Assembly (NCBI GenBank): GCA_026399475.1
Contig: JAPLQY010000060.1
Span: forward strand, 42,932-106,931
DNA: 64,000 nucleotides
Origin: Rhodocyclales bacterium
GTDB taxonomy: Bacteria; Pseudomonadota; Gammaproteobacteria; Burkholderiales; Rhodocyclaceae
Direction: 5' to 3'
The notes beneath the pieces are model-generated. The model did not search any database, was not told the origin of the DNA, and worked only from the letters and a program-made list of their open reading frames with translations. A program made the position numbers and the translations under genes. Of the stretch, positions 53,642 through 62,784 are shown piece by piece; the first letter of the stretch is position 1, and the number at the start of each line of letters is the position of its first letter.

Positions 53642-54247
53642 CTAGGTGCGGCAGCGTTCAACAATGGCCGGCCGCTCACGGCCGATTTCGTCCAGCCAGC
53701 GCCCAAGGTCACCCGCCAGCGCCTGCGCCGCGTCGCCGGCCGCTGCCACTCCGCCGCGGGCAGCCCCCGTTGCCGTTGCCTTCCGGATCGCGAAAGCGCG
53801 CCTCGACAGTATTTCCGTGCCCCGCAGAGGCGTCAGCAGCGCATGCACTTCGAGCACCATCTGGCTGCTTTGCGGATCGTCGAAGCGCTGCTCCAGTTCA
53901 TCCAGAACCAGTTGCAACCGGCAGCCGGTGCCCATGTTGTCGGGCTGCGCAAAAACAATCCGGCGTTTCAGGAAGGCTTCGAGCAACTCGCCAGGCGGCG
54001 CAGCCCAACGGCTTTCGACATAGCTCTGGCGCCTGAAGGGCTCGGCATAGGCGAGACGAAAATGCATCGCCGGCCCGGACAGCCATGACGCTGCCTGCAC
54101 GTCTACCGCCGCGATCGGGATGCGCGACCCCGACCAGTTGCCGCCGGGATTGCCGAAATCGTACTGAACCATCTCGGTGGTCCGCACGTTGCCGCCGCAG
54201 GCCGCCAGCAGCAGGCCCGCAAGAATTGAGACTGCCCGCTTCATCAT
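53642..54247 (-). CDS. PqiC-like transport-associated lipoprotein
   Basis: This 201-residue protein has a lipoprotein signal with lipobox LAAC at Cys17 and fits the ABC-type transport auxiliary lipoprotein (PqiC/DUF330-like) family by its QYDFGNPGG start and IAAVDVQAASWL segment. It would sit in the outer membrane and complete an MCE lipid transport path. Its ATG overlaps the mlaD-like stop. The family is divergent, so the call relies partly on context. Confidence 0.82.
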   Translation of the reverse strand: MMKRAVSILAGLLLAACGGNVRTTEMVQYDFGNPGGNWSGSRIPIAAVDVQAASWLSGPAMHFRLAYAEPFRRQSYVESRWAAPPGELLEAFLKRRIVFAQPDNMGTGCRLQLVLDELEQRFDDPQSSQMVLEVHALLTPLRGTEILSRRAFAIRKATATGAARGGVAAAGDAAQALAGDLGRWLDEIGRERPAIVERCRT

Positions 54248-55191
54248 CGCTCTCCTCCCTGTTTGCTTGGGGCAGAAAAGCCGGCCTCACCGGGACCAGG
54301 CGCTGCCACGCCGCGGCCGAAAATCAGCATTTGCGGGTTATTTTCAAGACCGTCCAGAACGCGCGAAAGCTGGCGCGAATTGGTCGTCAGCTCACGCATC
54401 AGGGCATTCGCACGCGGCAGCGTGGCCGTCGTCAGTTCATCAGCGGTACTGCCTGCAAGATGATCGAAGCGCCGCGACAGGGCGCTCATCGACTTCACCA
54501 GTTCCCGCATTTCTGCGGTCAGCGGCGCGCTCTCGCCCGCCGTCCTTTCGAGATGCACCAGGATCTGCCGCAAGTTGCGCATGTTGCTCTCGGAAAGCGC
54601 CTCGCGCATCGATGCCAGTATGGTCGGCAGCTCGCGCAGGCCATCGGATGCCGACGCCATATTCTCCAGCGTGCGCGAGAAATTCTGCACGTTCTTCTCG
54701 TCCAGCACCTTGCCCAGCCGCAAGGATGCCGTGCTGATCTGGGTCACGATATCACCCGCCTTCTCATCCAGCGTGTCGAATACCGTGGGCCGCAGCGCGA
54801 TGCGCGGCGGCCCGCCGTCCTTCTCGGCCAGCGGCTCGATTGAAGATCCATCGTCCTCGATCTGTATATAGGCCAGGCCGGTCACGCCCTGATAGCCAAG
54901 CTGGGCGGTGCTTCCCTTGGTCAGCTTGAAGCGGGTATCCATGTTGATGCGCACCAGGATCAGCCGTGGATCTGCCGAGTCCGGCTCGATGGCTTCCACC
55001 TTGCCGGCGCGAATGCCGCGATAGCGCACCTGTGCCTCGACATTGAGTCCGGTCACGTTGCGCCGGGTTTCAAGAACGTAGGTCGTGGTCGACTCGTCGC
55101 TCTGTCCCAGCCACCAGATGGCAATGGCGGCGGCAATGCCGAGCAGAATCGTGAAAATGCCGGCCGCCAGTGCATGAGATCGGTTTTCCAT
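54244..55191 (-). CDS. MlaD-like MCE protein
   Basis: This 315-residue protein has one N-terminal membrane helix (AAGIFTILLGIAAAIAIWWLG) and a single MCE domain (TGLNVEAQVRYRGIRAGKVEAIEPDS, GVTGLAYIQIED), followed by a long helical C-terminal region. It would form a periplasmic ring shuttling lipids between membranes. It is longer than E. coli MlaD (183 residues) because of the helical tail, as in PqiB/Mce-type proteins. Confidence 0.92.
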   Translation of the reverse strand: MENRSHALAAGIFTILLGIAAAIAIWWLGQSDESTTTYVLETRRNVTGLNVEAQVRYRGIRAGKVEAIEPDSADPRLILVRINMDTRFKLTKGSTAQLGYQGVTGLAYIQIEDDGSSIEPLAEKDGGPPRIALRPTVFDTLDEKAGDIVTQISTASLRLGKVLDEKNVQNFSRTLENMASASDGLRELPTILASMREALSESNMRNLRQILVHLERTAGESAPLTAEMRELVKSMSALSRRFDHLAGSTADELTTATLPRANALMRELTTNSRQLSRVLDGLENNPQMLIFGRGVAAPGPGEAGFSAPSKQGGER

Positions 55192-55203
55192 GGTTGGGTA
55201 CTC

Positions 55204-55995
55204 TCAGTTTGGCGCGACCGCTTGCCCGAAATTCTGCAAGGCCCGCACGCTGCGCTCGGAAAGGAAGAAGTTGCGAATGAAGGGATGATCGAAGTGCATG
55301 ATCTCGTCGGTCGTGCCATAGGCGAGGATGCGCTGCTCGGCGAGCACCGCAACACGGGTTGAGAGCGCTGCCAGCGTGTCCAGGTCGTGCGTGACCAGCA
55401 TGACCGTGAGACCGAGTTCTTCGCCCAGCATGCGGATCAGGCGCACAAAACTGTCGGAGCGATCCGGATCAAGCCCGGCGGTCGGCTCGTCGAGCAGCAG
55501 CAGTTCGGGCTCGAGCGCCAGCGCACGTGCCAGTGCGACACGCTTGATCATGCCGCCGGAAAGCTCGGACGGCATCAATTTCCCATGACGAGGCAGCAGT
55601 TCGACCATCGACAGCTTGAGCATCACCAGATCACGGATGGCGGCCTCATCGTAGCGTTTCAGTTCGCGCAAGGGAAATGCGATGTTGTCGTACACGTTGA
55701 ATGCCGAAAAAAGCGCCCCCTGCTGGAACAACACCCCAAAGCGCTGCCGCAACGAGCGTTCGCGCGCCACGCCACCGCCGAACAGGGGCTCGCCGAAGAG
55801 TTCGATGCTGCCGCTGCTGGGCAGGAGCAGGCCGATGACCATGCGCAGCAGCGTGGTCTTGCCGCTGCCGGAACCACCTACCAGCGACACCAGTTCGCCG
55901 CGCTGGATGTCGAGGTCGAGATCCTTGTGAATCCACACATCGCCAAAACGGGTGGAGAGGTCGCGAATGCGGATCACGGAAGTCGTCATTTCCAT
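55204..55995 (-). CDS. MlaF-like ABC ATPase
   Basis: This 263-residue ATPase powers the MCE lipid transporter. Motifs are Walker A GGSGSGKTTLLRM, signature LSGGMIKRVALARALAL and Walker B LLLLDEPTAGLDPD. The GMIKR signature variant is typical of MlaF. The start at 55995 sits 4 bases after the mlaE-like stop with GGGATGAG as ribosome site; an ATG at 55989 is a close alternative. The track ORF extends far upstream inside mlaE and is rejected. Confidence 0.93.
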   Translation of the reverse strand: MEMTTSVIRIRDLSTRFGDVWIHKDLDLDIQRGELVSLVGGSGSGKTTLLRMVIGLLLPSSGSIELFGEPLFGGGVARERSLRQRFGVLFQQGALFSAFNVYDNIAFPLRELKRYDEAAIRDLVMLKLSMVELLPRHGKLMPSELSGGMIKRVALARALALEPELLLLDEPTAGLDPDRSDSFVRLIRMLGEELGLTVMLVTHDLDTLAALSTRVAVLAEQRILAYGTTDEIMHFDHPFIRNFFLSERSVRALQNFGQAVAPN

Positions 55996-55999
55996 GCGC

Positions 56000-57118
56000 T
56001 CATCCCGGGAGGCCGATGCTGCGCGTGGCAATGGCAAACGCAGCATCGAGGATGATGACGATGGTGATCGCCGAAACCACCGCGGCGGTCGTATTGCTCG
56101 ACAGACTTTCCGTGTTGGGTCGCACCCTGAGGCCGAAATGGCAGGAGACCAGGGCAACGAACATGCCGAATACCGCACCCTTGGCCAGCCCGATCCACAG
56201 GTTGGCCGCCGGCACGACACGCGGCAAAGTCTGAAAGAAGAACCCATAGGAGATATCGAGCTGCATCTGGGCCGAGACCATGCCGCCGATCAGCGCTATT
56301 GCCGTGCTCCACAGCACCAGCAGCGGCATGGCGATGGTCAGCGCGACCACCTTGGGGAATACCAGCCGCATCCCGCGTGGTACGCCCATGGTCGCCAGCG
56401 CGTCGATTTCCTCGGTCACGCGCATTACGCCGAGTTGTGCCGTCATCGCAGAACCGGAGCGCCCCGCCACCAGGATCGCGACCAGAACCGGTCCGAGCTC
56501 TCTGACGATTCCGAGACCGATGATATTCACGATGAAAATATCCGCCCCGAACTGTTTGAGCTGCAACGCCGACAGATAGGACAGCACGACACCGATAAGA
56601 AAACCCACCAGGGCGGTAACCGGCATCGCGCGTACGCCGCTCTTGTAAAGATTGGCGGAAATCTCCCGGCGCGGCAGGTCGACCGGATAGCGCAGGACAT
56701 GCGCCAGGTCCAGTCCGAATTGACCTACAAGTGCCACGAAATCCATCAGATGGCGGCCAATGCCGATCACCGCCGTGCCGATCACCATCGCGCCATGCAA
56801 GGGCGATATGGGCACCACCGGCGCCTGCGGGTCGTGATCGGCGGCATCGATGCGCTCGAAGACCCGCCAGTGTTCAGGCTTGATCGACAACTGCAGGGGC
56901 ACTGCACGGCCCCAGGCGCGCCATAGCAACATGGCGCCGGCGCTGTCGATTGCCTCGATACCCAGGCAGTCCCAACTGCTGGCCGGATCCGCGACGCGAC
57001 TCAACTCGTCCGTCCAACCGGCAGCATGCTGCGAGGTGGTCGCCAGTGTCCAGCGTCCTGACAGCCTGACGACACGCCCGCCTTCGCGAACGATCACTTC
57101 AATGTGCGCGGCGGACAT
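56000..57118 (-). CDS. MlaE-like permease with N-terminal STAS-like domain
   Basis: This 372-residue protein combines an N-terminal soluble region of about 110 residues resembling a STAS domain (VVRLSGRWTLATTSQ, CLGIEAIDSAGAMLLWRAW) with an MlaE-type permease (ALVGFLIGVVLSYLSALQLKQFGADIFIVN, GPVLVAILVAGRSGSAMTAQLGVMRVTEEIDALATMG). In the classical Mla system the STAS protein MlaB is separate; here it appears fused. It is the first gene of the transport operon. No mlaC-type shuttle gene is nearby. Confidence 0.92.
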   Translation of the reverse strand: MSAAHIEVIVREGGRVVRLSGRWTLATTSQHAAGWTDELSRVADPASSWDCLGIEAIDSAGAMLLWRAWGRAVPLQLSIKPEHWRVFERIDAADHDPQAPVVPISPLHGAMVIGTAVIGIGRHLMDFVALVGQFGLDLAHVLRYPVDLPRREISANLYKSGVRAMPVTALVGFLIGVVLSYLSALQLKQFGADIFIVNIIGLGIVRELGPVLVAILVAGRSGSAMTAQLGVMRVTEEIDALATMGVPRGMRLVFPKVVALTIAMPLLVLWSTAIALIGGMVSAQMQLDISYGFFFQTLPRVVPAANLWIGLAKGAVFGMFVALVSCHFGLRVRPNTESLSSNTTAAVVSAITIVIILDAAFAIATRSIGLPG

Positions 57119-57156
57119 CAGGCAGGTACTTGCGTTGGCTGTACGAAAGGGGTTCG

Positions 57157-57162
57157 ATTATA
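57157..57162 (-). promoter_or_regulatory. Consensus -10 for the mlaE-like operon
   Basis: TATAAT on the minus strand lies 39 bases before the mlaE-like ATG, in the 66-base gap after ppx. No good -35 is found at 16-18 bases. This suggests the lipid operon has its own promoter. Confidence 0.45.
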
Positions 57163-57184
57163 GCCACGCTTCATATGCGCAATA

Positions 57185-58669
57185 TCAGGCGTCGCGAAGA
57201 ATTCGCAGTTCGCGGCCAATGCCGGCCCATTGCTGCGCCTCATCTTCCAGCGACGCCGCCGTGAGCGGCAAGGCCTCCAGCCCGCACGCCCCCAGGGTCA
57301 GATGGAATCCGCTGCGGGAGGACCCGGCGGAAAGCGGCGGCAGAGGCTGGTCGTCACGCGATCGATGAAGCAGAACGGCTGCCCGCAGGCAAAGAATCAG
57401 CATCCATTCCGGGGCTTCCCCGCGCAAGGGCTGGGCTCGCTCCAGCTTGCCGCGATGCGCCAGCACCAGCCGCGACAGGCGTGCCTGGTCGCGCCGGGAG
57501 AACCCGGGCATGTCGGCATTGGCGATGATGTAGGCGCTGTGCTTGTGATAACTCGAGTGCGCCACGGAAATCCCGACCTCGTGCAGGCGGGCGGCCCAGA
57601 CCAGGAATTGCGCATCCGGGTGCCCCGCCTCCCGGCTCTCGGGAAGCATCTGCTTGAGCAGGGCGAGCGCGGTATGGGCAACGCGCGACGCCTGCCGCCG
57701 ATCCACTTCATAGCGCTGCATGAAACGATTCACCGTGGCTTCGCGCAAATCATCATGATGATAGCGGCCGAGCTGGTCGTAAAGCACACCCAGGCGCAAG
57801 GCGCCTTCGGAGAAGGCCATGCGCTCCAGCCCGAATTCCTTGAATACCGCAGACATGATCGCCAGGCCGCCGGGCAGCACCGGAATCCGGTCGGCGCGCA
57901 AGCCCTGCAGCTTCATGCGCGAGGCCTCGCCGGCGTGGAGCAGTTCGTTGCGCAACTTCTCCAGTCCCTCGCGGGTAAGGCCGTGATCAGAAAAACCGTT
58001 CAGTTCCAGCAAATCGACAATGGCCTTGGCCGTGCCCGACGAACCGATGGCCTCGTCCCAGCCGGCTTCGCGATAGGCGTGGACGATGGTCTGCAACTCG
58101 CGCCGCGCTGCCAGTTCCGCTTCCTTGAATGAACGCTTGTCCACGCGCCCGTCAGGAAAGAAGCGCAGGCTGAAACTGACGCAGCCCATGTAGAGCGATT
58201 CCAGCCGGATCGGATCGATGTTCTGGCCGATGATGAATTCGGTGGAGCCGCCGCCGATATCGACGACCAACTGGCGCGTTTGCGGATTGGCCAGGGTATG
58301 GGCAACGCCGAGATAGATCAGACGCGCTTCTTCACGCCCGGCAATCACTTCAATCGGAAAACCCAGCGCGGCCTCAGCCTTCTCCAGGAATTGCTCGGCG
58401 TTCTTTGCCACGCGCAGGGTATTGGTTGCCACGGCACGCACGGCTCCCGGGTCAAAGTCACGCAGGCGCTCGGCAAAACGCGACAGCGCCGCGACGCCCC
58501 GCTGCTGGGCCGCCGTGTCGAGCCGCTTATCCGGGGTCAGTCCGGCGGCCAGCCTTACCGATTCCTTGAGTCCGTCCAGAGGGTAGATCTGGTTGGCCAC
58601 CACCCGCCCCACCTGCAGGCGAAAGCTGTTGGAGCCGAGATCCACGGCGGCGATCAGTTCGTAAGCCAT
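57185..58669 (-). CDS. ppx: Exopolyphosphatase (Ppx/GppA)
   Basis: Ppx removes terminal phosphate from polyphosphate. The 494-residue protein has the actin-like ATPase fold motifs AAVDLGSNSFRLQVGRV and VVDIGGGSTEFIIGQ, then a C-terminal HD-like domain (LVWAARLHEVGISVAHSSYHKHSAYI; quoted family region). Its length and C-terminal domain fit Ppx rather than the shorter GppA-type enzymes. It is divergent from ppk, so synthesis and breakdown of polyphosphate share a control region. Confidence 0.94.
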   Translation of the reverse strand: MAYELIAAVDLGSNSFRLQVGRVVANQIYPLDGLKESVRLAAGLTPDKRLDTAAQQRGVAALSRFAERLRDFDPGAVRAVATNTLRVAKNAEQFLEKAEAALGFPIEVIAGREEARLIYLGVAHTLANPQTRQLVVDIGGGSTEFIIGQNIDPIRLESLYMGCVSFSLRFFPDGRVDKRSFKEAELAARRELQTIVHAYREAGWDEAIGSSGTAKAIVDLLELNGFSDHGLTREGLEKLRNELLHAGEASRMKLQGLRADRIPVLPGGLAIMSAVFKEFGLERMAFSEGALRLGVLYDQLGRYHHDDLREATVNRFMQRYEVDRRQASRVAHTALALLKQMLPESREAGHPDAQFLVWAARLHEVGISVAHSSYHKHSAYIIANADMPGFSRRDQARLSRLVLAHRGKLERAQPLRGEAPEWMLILCLRAAVLLHRSRDDQPLPPLSAGSSRSGFHLTLGACGLEALPLTAASLEDEAQQWAGIGRELRILRDA

Positions 58670-58703
58670 GGCTGGATTCTACCTCCTGCTCCAAGTTTGA
58701 TCC

Positions 58704-58721
58704 GCGTCATGCTTCTGCAAC
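58704..58721 (+). promoter_or_regulatory. Possible Pho box and -35 ahead of ppk
   Basis: GCGTCAT-GCTT-CTGCAAC matches 10 of 14 bases of the two CTGTCAT/CTGTCAC half-sites of a PhoB box with the usual 4-base spacer. An exact TTGACA follows at 58726-58731, but no good -10 is found at the expected distance. Confidence 0.35.
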
Positions 58722-58766
58722 AGAATTGACACATAATCATGCAATTCGAATCGTCTGAAAGCCTCC

Positions 58767-60851
58767 ATGCCGACCTCGCGCCGATTTCCCCGCGATCACT
58801 TCCTCAATCGCGAACTGTCCCTGCTCGCCTTCAACCGGCGCGTCCTTGCGCAGGCGGCCGATGATCGGGTGCCATTGCTGGAGCGGCTGCGCTTTTTGTG
58901 CATCGTCTCTTCCAATCTCGACGAGTTTTTCGAAATCCGCGTCGCCGGCCTCAAGGAACAGATCAAGCTGGGCAGCCATGCCGCCGGCGCCGACGGCATG
59001 CCGCCGCTGGACGTCTATCGCCGCGTTACGGAGCAGGCACATCAACTGATCGCCGAACAGTACGCGCTGCTGAACGAAGCCATACTTCCGGCACTTGAAG
59101 CGGAAGGCATCGCCTTCTTCCGCCGCAGCCTCTGGAGCGACGAGCAGCGCGCCTGGATACGCGAGTTCTTCCTCAAGGAAGTGATGCCGGTGCTGACTCC
59201 GATCGGACTCGATCCGTCGCATCCCTTCCCGCGCGTGCTGAACAAAAGCCTCAACTTTGCCGTTGAACTGGAAGGAACGGACGCCTTCGGCCGCAGTTCG
59301 GGCGCCGCCATCGTTCAGGCGCCACGCGCCCTGCCGCGAGTGATCCAGCTACCCAGGGAACTCTGCGGTCTGGACTACGGCTTCGTCTTTCTGTCGTCGG
59401 TGCTGCATGCCTACGTCGGGGAGCTGTTCGCCGGCATGAACGTTCTCGGCTGCTATCAGTTCCGCGTCACGCGCAATTCGGACCTGTTTGTCGATGACGA
59501 AGAAGTAAAGAACCTGCGCATTGCGCTGCAGGGAGAGCTGCCGCAGCGCCATTTCGGCGATGCCGTGCGCCTGGAAGTCGCCGACAACTGCTCGGAGATC
59601 ATGACCGACTTCCTGCTGCAGCAATTCGGCCTGGAGCGCAGCGACCTCTATCGCGTGCCTGGCATCGTCAACCTGGTGCGCCTGATGTCGGTACCGGACC
59701 AGGTTGACCGCCCCGACCTGATGTACGCGCCATTCCAGCCCGGGCTGCCCAAAGTGCTGACCAAGCGCTACGACATTTTCGCCAGCATCCGCAAGCATGA
59801 CATCCTGATGCATCACCCGTTTCAGTCATTCAGTCCGGTAATCCAGCTGTTGCAGCAGGCCGCGGATGACCCACAGGTGGTGGCGATCAAGATGACCGTG
59901 TATCGCACCGGCACCGATTCAGTGCTGATGGAGCACCTGTTGCGCGCCGCGGAGAAAGGCAAGGAAGTTACCGTCGTGGTCGAACTGATGGCGCGCTTCG
60001 ACGAGGAAGCAAACCTGTCCATTGCCGCACGACTGGAAGAGGTCGGAGCCCATGTGGTCTATGGCGTGGTCGGCTACAAGACCCACGCCAAAATGCTGAT
60101 GGTATTACGCCGCGAGGATCATGGCTATCGCCGCTACATCCACCTCGGCACAGGCAACTACCATCCGCGCACCACGCGCTTCTATACCGACTTTGGCCTG
60201 CTGACGTCCAATCCGGAAATCGGCGAGGACGTCAATGAAGTATTCAAGCAGTTGACCGGCCTGGGCAAGGCCAGCGCGCTGAAACACCTGTGGCAGGCCC
60301 CTTTCTTCCTGCACTCGAAGGTGCTGGCGGCAATTCGCGCCGAGACCGAGGCAGCCCGTGACGGCAAGCCGGCGCGGATTATCGCCAAAATGAACTCCCT
60401 CCTTGAACCGGAGATCATCACGGCCCTGTATGAAGCCAGCGATGCCGGTGTCACCGTCGATCTGATCGTTCGCGGCGTCTGCTCGCTGCGCCCCGGAGTA
60501 AAAGGCCTCTCGGAAAACATCCGGGTGAGGTCGGTGATCGGGCGCTTCCTCGAACATCACCGCATTTTCTATTTTCACGCCGGTGGCAAGCAGAACATCT
60601 ACCTGTCCAGCGCGGACTGGATGGAGCGCAATTTCTTCCGCCGCATTGAAATCATCTTCCCGGTACTCGAACCGAAACTCAAGCGGCGGGTGCTCAGGGA
60701 AGGCCTCAAGCCCTATCTGGCGGACAACTGCCAGGCTTGGGAAATGACCGGCAACGGTGAATACCGCATCAAGCCTACGCGACGCGCCCGCATCTGCGCC
60801 CAGGAACTCCTTCAGTCCGACATGGGGGTCGGCGCAATCAACGTAGCGTAA
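58767..60851 (+). CDS. ppk: Polyphosphate kinase
   Basis: Ppk1 polymerises phosphate from ATP into polyphosphate. The 694-residue protein has the N-terminal domain (FLNRELSLLAFNRRVLAQA), the segment DDPQVVAIKMTVYRTGTDS, the phosphorylated His440 in YKTHAKMLM (E. coli His435), GTGNYHPRTTRFYTDFGL and the C-terminal SADWMERNFFRRIE. Its 3' end overlaps the convergent sppA gene by 14 bases. Confidence 0.97.
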   Translation: MPTSRRFPRDHFLNRELSLLAFNRRVLAQAADDRVPLLERLRFLCIVSSNLDEFFEIRVAGLKEQIKLGSHAAGADGMPPLDVYRRVTEQAHQLIAEQYALLNEAILPALEAEGIAFFRRSLWSDEQRAWIREFFLKEVMPVLTPIGLDPSHPFPRVLNKSLNFAVELEGTDAFGRSSGAAIVQAPRALPRVIQLPRELCGLDYGFVFLSSVLHAYVGELFAGMNVLGCYQFRVTRNSDLFVDDEEVKNLRIALQGELPQRHFGDAVRLEVADNCSEIMTDFLLQQFGLERSDLYRVPGIVNLVRLMSVPDQVDRPDLMYAPFQPGLPKVLTKRYDIFASIRKHDILMHHPFQSFSPVIQLLQQAADDPQVVAIKMTVYRTGTDSVLMEHLLRAAEKGKEVTVVVELMARFDEEANLSIAARLEEVGAHVVYGVVGYKTHAKMLMVLRREDHGYRRYIHLGTGNYHPRTTRFYTDFGLLTSNPEIGEDVNEVFKQLTGLGKASALKHLWQAPFFLHSKVLAAIRAETEAARDGKPARIIAKMNSLLEPEIITALYEASDAGVTVDLIVRGVCSLRPGVKGLSENIRVRSVIGRFLEHHRIFYFHAGGKQNIYLSSADWMERNFFRRIEIIFPVLEPKLKRRVLREGLKPYLADNCQAWEMTGNGEYRIKPTRRARICAQELLQSDMGVGAINVA

Positions 60852-61782
60852 AGCGCGTCAGGGCATTCGCCATGCTATCGGCCATGTCTGCGCCGAACTG
60901 CTTGGCAAACTTCTCGGCAAAGTTCTGCTTGACGCTGAAATCGCGCACGTCGCTCGCCTTGAAAACATCGCGCGCGACGCTATCGACGGTACCGTAGCCA
61001 TCGGCCAGCCCCAGTTCGATACTCTTCGCCCCGCTCCACATCAGGCCGGAAAACATCTCGGGTGTTTCCTTGAGCCGTTTGCCACGGCCTTTCCTCACTA
61101 CGTCGATGAACTGCTGGTGAATCTCGCCCAGCATTTGCTTGGCATGGTCCTTGTGATGCTCGTTCTGCGGCGAAAAAGGATCGAGAAAGCCTTTGCTCTC
61201 TCCGGCAGTCAAGAGCCGGCGCTCGACACCCAGTTTCTCCATGGTGCCGGTAAAACCGAAACCATCCATCAGCACGCCGATCGAGCCGACGATGCTGGCC
61301 TTGTCCACGAATATCTTGTCCGCCGCCGCCGCCACGTAGTAGCCGCCGGATGCGCAGACATCCTCGACCACAACGTGAAGCGGAATCGCCGGATGCGCGG
61401 CACGCAAGCGCCCTATTTCGTCGTTGATGATCCCGGACTGGACCGGGCTGCCGCCCGGACTGTTGATGCGCAGGATGACGCCCGCCGTGTGCTTGTCCTC
61501 GAAGGCGGCCTGCAGCCCGCTGATGACATGCTCGGCATTGGCATCGCCCTTGGCCTTGATGACGCCGTTCAGATTCACCAGCGCCGTGAACTTTGTGCCC
61601 TCGGCAAGCTTTTCCGTCTGACCCCAGTCAACCACCAGGCCGAGGATCAGGGCCAGATAGCCAAACCCGAGCAACTTGAAAAAGATACCCCAGCGACGAC
61701 CACGCCGCTGCTCGGCAAGGGCTTCCAGCGCGAGCTTTTCAAGAACCTTGCGTTCCCACTGCACATCATTGCTATCCGACAC
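60838..61782 (-). CDS. sppA: SppA-type signal peptide peptidase (S49)
   Basis: This 314-residue inner-membrane peptidase degrades released signal peptides. It has one membrane helix (FKLLGFGYLALILGLVVDW), then the S49 core: RINSPGGSPVQSG, the catalytic Ser in VCASGGYYVAAAADKIF and the catalytic Lys in DKASIVGSIGVL. It is the short single-domain type. The GTG at 61782 is preferred over the TTG at 61800 because AGG lies just upstream. It overlaps the Rieske gene by 11 bases. Confidence 0.93.
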   Translation of the reverse strand: MSDSNDVQWERKVLEKLALEALAEQRRGRRWGIFFKLLGFGYLALILGLVVDWGQTEKLAEGTKFTALVNLNGVIKAKGDANAEHVISGLQAAFEDKHTAGVILRINSPGGSPVQSGIINDEIGRLRAAHPAIPLHVVVEDVCASGGYYVAAAADKIFVDKASIVGSIGVLMDGFGFTGTMEKLGVERRLLTAGESKGFLDPFSPQNEHHKDHAKQMLGEIHQQFIDVVRKGRGKRLKETPEMFSGLMWSGAKSIELGLADGYGTVDSVARDVFKASDVRDFSVKQNFAEKFAKQFGADMADSMANALTRFTLR

Positions 61783-62131
61783 TTTGCCTGCCTTCCTCAA
61801 TCACGAAAATCAATCTGTCCTGCTCGATCACGGCTACCGCCACGAGTCCTTTGCCATTGCAGCGTCCACCAAGGCAAAGCCCCGATTCCGGGGCATAGAG
61901 CGCGCCGTGCGTAGCGCAAATCAAGTATAAGCCTGAATGATCGAAGAACTCGCCCTGCTGCCAGTCCAATTCGACCGGCACATGGGCGCAGCGGTTCAGG
62001 TAGGCATGAACCCGCCCGCCAAACCGCACGACGAAGGCTGGCTCCCTGACTCCTTGGCGATCCACCATGAAGCGCACACCGCGTCCACCCTCAATGAGTT
62101 CATCGCTGGCGCAGATCCGGCGCTGATTCAA
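61772..62131 (-). CDS. Small Rieske [2Fe-2S] protein
   Basis: This 119-residue soluble ferredoxin-like protein has an intact Rieske cluster site: Cys48-x-His50 (NRCAHVP) and Cys72-xx-His75 (CATHGALY). Its role is unknown; small Rieske proteins usually serve as electron carriers. It starts with TTG overlapping the HAD phosphatase stop (TTGA) and its end overlaps sppA, so the three are tightly coupled. Confidence 0.9.
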   Translation of the reverse strand: MNQRRICASDELIEGGRGVRFMVDRQGVREPAFVVRFGGRVHAYLNRCAHVPVELDWQQGEFFDHSGLYLICATHGALYAPESGLCLGGRCNGKGLVAVAVIEQDRLIFVIEEGRQSVG

Positions 62132-62784
62132 GCTTGTTGCCGCAGCCAGGCCGCCAGCTCCGCAACATTTCCCGCACAGTAGAGAGGGGCTTCAGCCTCC
62201 AGGGTTTCGCGCGGATGGGCGCCGTAGGCCACCCCAAGGGCCGCGACACCCGCATTTTTCGCCATCAGCAGGTCGTGGGTGGTGTCGCCGATCATCAGCG
62301 TTGCCTCCGGCTTCACGCCAAACTCGTCCATCAGTTCCTCGAGCATCTGCGGATGCGGCTTGGAATGGCATTCGTCGGCACAGCGCGAGGCATGGAAGCG
62401 CGCGCCCAGTCCGCTGACCTCGAAAGCCCGATCCAGCCCCTTGCGCGTCTTGCCCGTGGCCACGGCAAGCTGGTAGCCCGCCTGTGCCAGTTCCTCGATC
62501 AGATCCGCGGCACCGTCGAACAGCAGCAACTCATGGTCGCGTGCCATGTAGTGCTGACGATAGCGTAGCGCAACGTCCTGGTAGCGCTCGCTAGGAATGT
62601 CGGGCAGGGCATGGCGCAAGGCATCGATCAGGCCGAGGCCGATGATGTGGCTGGCTCGTTCGTCGGAAGGCGGCTCGATGCCGAGATCCCGCGCCGCGGC
62701 CTGGATGCTGGCGACAATGGCGCCCGTCGAATCCATGAGGGTGCCGTCCCAGTCGAAAACGATCAATTCAAAACGTTTGCCCAT
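62128..62784 (-). CDS. HAD-family phosphatase, Gph-like
   Basis: This 218-residue HAD hydrolase resembles phosphoglycolate phosphatase. The catalytic motif VFDWDGTLMDS gives Asp11 and Asp13; TGKTRKGL provides motif II and LMIGDTTHDLLMAKNAG motif IV. The substrate cannot be fixed from sequence; it could be phosphoglycolate or another small phosphate ester. The ATG at 62784 follows AGCGAGAGATT and overlaps the rluC end by 17 bases. Confidence 0.9.
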   Translation of the reverse strand: MGKRFELIVFDWDGTLMDSTGAIVASIQAAARDLGIEPPSDERASHIIGLGLIDALRHALPDIPSERYQDVALRYRQHYMARDHELLLFDGAADLIEELAQAGYQLAVATGKTRKGLDRAFEVSGLGARFHASRCADECHSKPHPQMLEELMDEFGVKPEATLMIGDTTHDLLMAKNAGVAALGVAYGAHPRETLEAEAPLYCAGNVAELAAWLRQQA

